A stretch of DNA of 64,000 nt from Sycobia sp. Sy_11 (lineage: Eukaryota > Arthropoda > Insecta > Hymenoptera > Epichrysomallidae): assembly GCA_018907035.1 (NCBI GenBank), contig JACCIC010000120.1, positions 766,001-830,000 of the forward strand. Direction: 5' to 3'. Each line of letters opens with the position of its first letter. Positions within the stretch are counted from its first letter, which is position 1. The notes beneath the pieces are model-generated. The model searched no databases. It was not told where the DNA came from and worked only from the letters and a program-made list of their open reading frames with translations. Below are positions 61,782-64,000 of the stretch, one piece after another. The translations under genes were made by a program, and so were the position numbers.

Positions 61782-62947
61782 TAGAGGGAGAGAGGGATGC
61801 ATAACGTGAGCGGGCATATAGCTATACCGAGACCTGTCGATCGAGATTTCTTTTTCCCTATTGCTCTCTCTCTCTTCCTTCCTCCCGCTCTGCGCGTCGG
61901 CTCCGTTTTATTACAAATGAAATATGCAGTCCGCCCGTTCGCGGCCACTTTTCTTTTTCAGCTCACGGGTTTGACGAATTCTCGGCCCACATATATATAA
62001 ATATATATACTATATCACGCGCACATCTCCCTTCCGCCAATCTTTACCTTCCCGCATTCTTTATCGACATCTCTTTTTCTCTCCGATTCTTAAATCGGTA
62101 TAATGCCTAATTGAAATCGAGCAGCTTTTTCAAGGCTGCATCGGCTTTCTCTCTCTCTCTCTCTCTCTACGTATGTAATTTTCGATTCAAGTCTACTAAA
62201 TGCCTCTAATACGAGCTGAAATTTTTCGCGTACGCATATGTGCATATATATATATATATTGTTGCTTACACATGCATCTTCGCTTTTTACCGCGAGCGGC
62301 TAAACGGTAGACTGCCCGGTTGAATCTCACAGTACGCACACACACACACACACATACACACGATATTAATTTGTTACGCTCGCCATGGGCGAAATAATCT
62401 ACGAGCGCTTTATTTCCACGGGCATTAATTAATATTTGATAACGCGCGATATCGGTAAGTAACGACTCGGGATTTATCAGGATAATATACACGCGTCCCG
62501 CTCGTATACACTGTGTAATATCAGCCGGCCAAGATCGATGATTGATTCAGTCGCGTGCTCCGAGTTAAATTTTCTTGCGAGCTCGCCGCAGCAAAAAACA
62601 AAACCGCGCTCGACACTCGATCTCTTTCCGATACATAGATGTGTGTATACCGAATGGGCAAGCGAGATATGCTTATTACACATAGATATATATATATATA
62701 TATGCACATATATTAAATGAGTAAACGAGCGGGCAAGCCGCATATGAGATGAGAACGGAGTTCCCGAGAGAGCGAGAGGGTCGACAATCGGTATGGGCTG
62801 TATAGGAGTGAGAAAAATACCGCTACCATTATAGCTATATATGTTTGGAATAGCGCGAGTCACATTCCTTCGCGTATTATTTGCCCCCCTCCCCTTCTCC
62901 GCCCTATCGCGCAGGATCCGACAAAAGAGTAGCAGCTCTCGAAAGAC

Positions 62948-62948
<1 letters not shown>
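61778..62948. other. Intronic sequence, nothing recognised
   Basis: Mixed composition, with short CT, TA and CA runs at 62150-62168, 62246-62260, 62335-62354 and 62686-62702. Confidence 0.7.

Positions 62949-62994
<46 letters not shown>
62949..62994. repeat. (GA)n microsatellite
   Basis: About 23 GA units, with a longer complementary CT tract 97 bp downstream. Confidence 0.96.
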
Positions 62995-62996
<2 letters not shown>

Positions 62997-63088
62997 TGAG
63001 TGGGGTGAGGTTTGGTAGGTGGATAGGACTAACCAGCCCTCTTTTTCCCCTCCGCGTCTTCTTCGTTTTACCTCTTCTCACGCGTTCG

Positions 63089-63090
<2 letters not shown>

Positions 63091-63146
<56 letters not shown>
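63091..63146. repeat. (CT)n microsatellite
   Basis: About 28 CT units, complementary to 62949-62994. Confidence 0.96.
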
Positions 63147-63147
<1 letters not shown>

Positions 63148-63458
63148 AGAGGACGAATCTCATTAATGGTATTCAAAGATTCTACGCGAGAGAGTCCCTG
63201 GTTCGTTTCTTCCTTTTCGCTACATAACGCTCGGCCTTCTTTCTCCCCCCCCCCCATACGCTACCCTTCCGTCATTTCTATCATTTCTTTTCCCTTCTCG
63301 CTTCTCCTCGAGGAGCGCCCGCGCTCGCTCACTGACCGTTGCCATTCGAAATCAGAGGAGTGTTTAAGCGAAAGATAGGTGTAGATCGACGGAGGGATTA
63401 AAGTCTCACCGCGATGTCTTCTCTTCGGCATCTTTGATACGGCCGAGGCTTACCTAAT

Positions 63459-63462
<4 letters not shown>

Positions 63463-63516
<54 letters not shown>
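63463..63516. repeat. Compound (CT)n-(CA)n microsatellite
   Basis: CT at 63463-63494 passes directly into CA to 63516. From 63630 to the end the sequence is AT-rich with nothing recognised. Confidence 0.95.
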
Positions 63517-64000
63517 GCATACACATTATTGGCCCGCCTCTAGTCGACTATATTGATGGTTGCTTTTTCTCTTGGAATCGCTCGACATTCTCGCCGCGTG
63601 ATTTCCGGACGCGGAGAATGTTTATTCGATTTGATAGGTCTTTAGATATTAGTTAAATGCTTTGGCCACCTTAGTAACGAGTCGTTAGACGTAAGGAAAT
63701 CATGACTTTTTCTCGTTAAGAAAAAAAACCAGAGTTTGTAGGTTATTAAGATGTAAATCAATAAGACTATGGAACCAATTTCTATTAAATAATGAGCATC
63801 AATTCCTCATATCTTGAGACAAATATAGGCTGTAGATTTTGCAAAAAATCATCTTACATTATTCCTCCAATTCAATCATACATACTAGTTTAAATAACGG
63901 ATTTGTAATTTGAGGGGTGAAGATGATATTTTTTCAATATCACCTCAGAGCATCAATACTTATAAATATTATAATACGAATGAGTTCATTAGAATTGACG

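Larger units (their letters stand above)
19339..64000 (+). other. hth: Intron downstream of the homeobox exon (5' portion, at least 44.6 kb)
   Basis: The next coding exon should begin with the last base of the Trp codon followed by FINARRRIVQPM. I do not see that peptide in any + frame downstream, so the intron runs past the window end. It contains a SINE, an inverted-repeat pair, candidate ratchet sites and dense microsatellites. An unrelated gene nested in the intron cannot be excluded, but I recognise none. Confidence 0.85.

Noticed and set aside
19339..64000. Next hth exon (FINARRR...)
   Set aside because: Looked for by translation in the plus frames and not found. It must lie beyond the window.
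1..64000. CRISPR arrays, rRNA, transposase genes
   Set aside because: No direct repeats with unique spacers, no rRNA-like segment, and no transposase or reverse-transcriptase motifs in any frame I read.

Overview
The window is almost entirely intron. It looks like a piece of a very large developmental gene from an insect. I favour Hymenoptera (ant, bee or wasp) because of the extreme microsatellite density and the patchy mix of GC-rich and AT-rich segments, but the sequence does not prove the order. The one segment I can defend as protein-coding is a 77-nt internal exon at 19262-19338 (+). It encodes the middle of a TALE-class homeodomain of the Meis/Homothorax family: the PYP loop, helix 2 and the start of helix 3, up to the split Trp codon. 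It has a textbook 3' splice site (polypyrimidine tract plus CAG) and a strong 5' splice site (GTAAGT). The gene is very probably the homothorax (hth) orthologue, transcribed on the + strand.

Layout: 1-19261 is the 3' part of the intron before the homeobox exon, and 19339-64000 is the 5' part of the intron after it. I found neither the preceding exon (end of the Meis domain, linker and homeodomain helix 1) nor the following exon (rest of helix 3, starting FINARRR). The flanking introns are therefore at least 19.2 kb and 44.6 kb. None of the long open frames resembles a known protein. They run through TA, GA/CT, CA or GCN repeats, or through GC-rich sequence with few stop codons.

Within these introns I find: (i) several AG|GT junctions where a polypyrimidine tract and 3' splice site are joined directly to a 5' splice site. 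The best are 12629|12630 and 42267|42268, with 22668|22669 next and an unusual 10-nt spaced version at 61293/61304. This is the arrangement of recursive-splicing (ratchet) points, which suggests that the large introns may be removed stepwise. (ii) A full-length tRNA-derived SINE on the minus strand (51180-51386), with A and B boxes 44 nt apart, an A/T-rich tail and a perfect 13-bp target-site duplication. (iii) A 74-bp inverted repeat with one mismatch (31251-31324 / 32043-32116), bordered by a perfect 16-bp hairpin, and a related dispersed fragment near 4796. (iv) Three exact copies of AGATTGACAG, one base from the Exd/Hth composite site, which could be autoregulatory. (v) More than 60 simple-sequence tracts, including GA tracts followed about 90-130 bp later by CT tracts.

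Regional character: GC-rich, repeat-laden stretches alternate with short AT-rich islands, for example near 600-1150, 4230-5100, 10750-11400, 16130-16920, 21000-21760, 24590-25240, 28900-29740, 30740-31340, 33900-34480, 35640-36480, 39560-40260, 42720-43480, 53400-53900, 55100-55730, 57700-58320 and 63630-64000. These boundaries were judged by eye. No rRNA gene, functional tRNA gene, CRISPR array, promoter or recognisable transposase gene was found.
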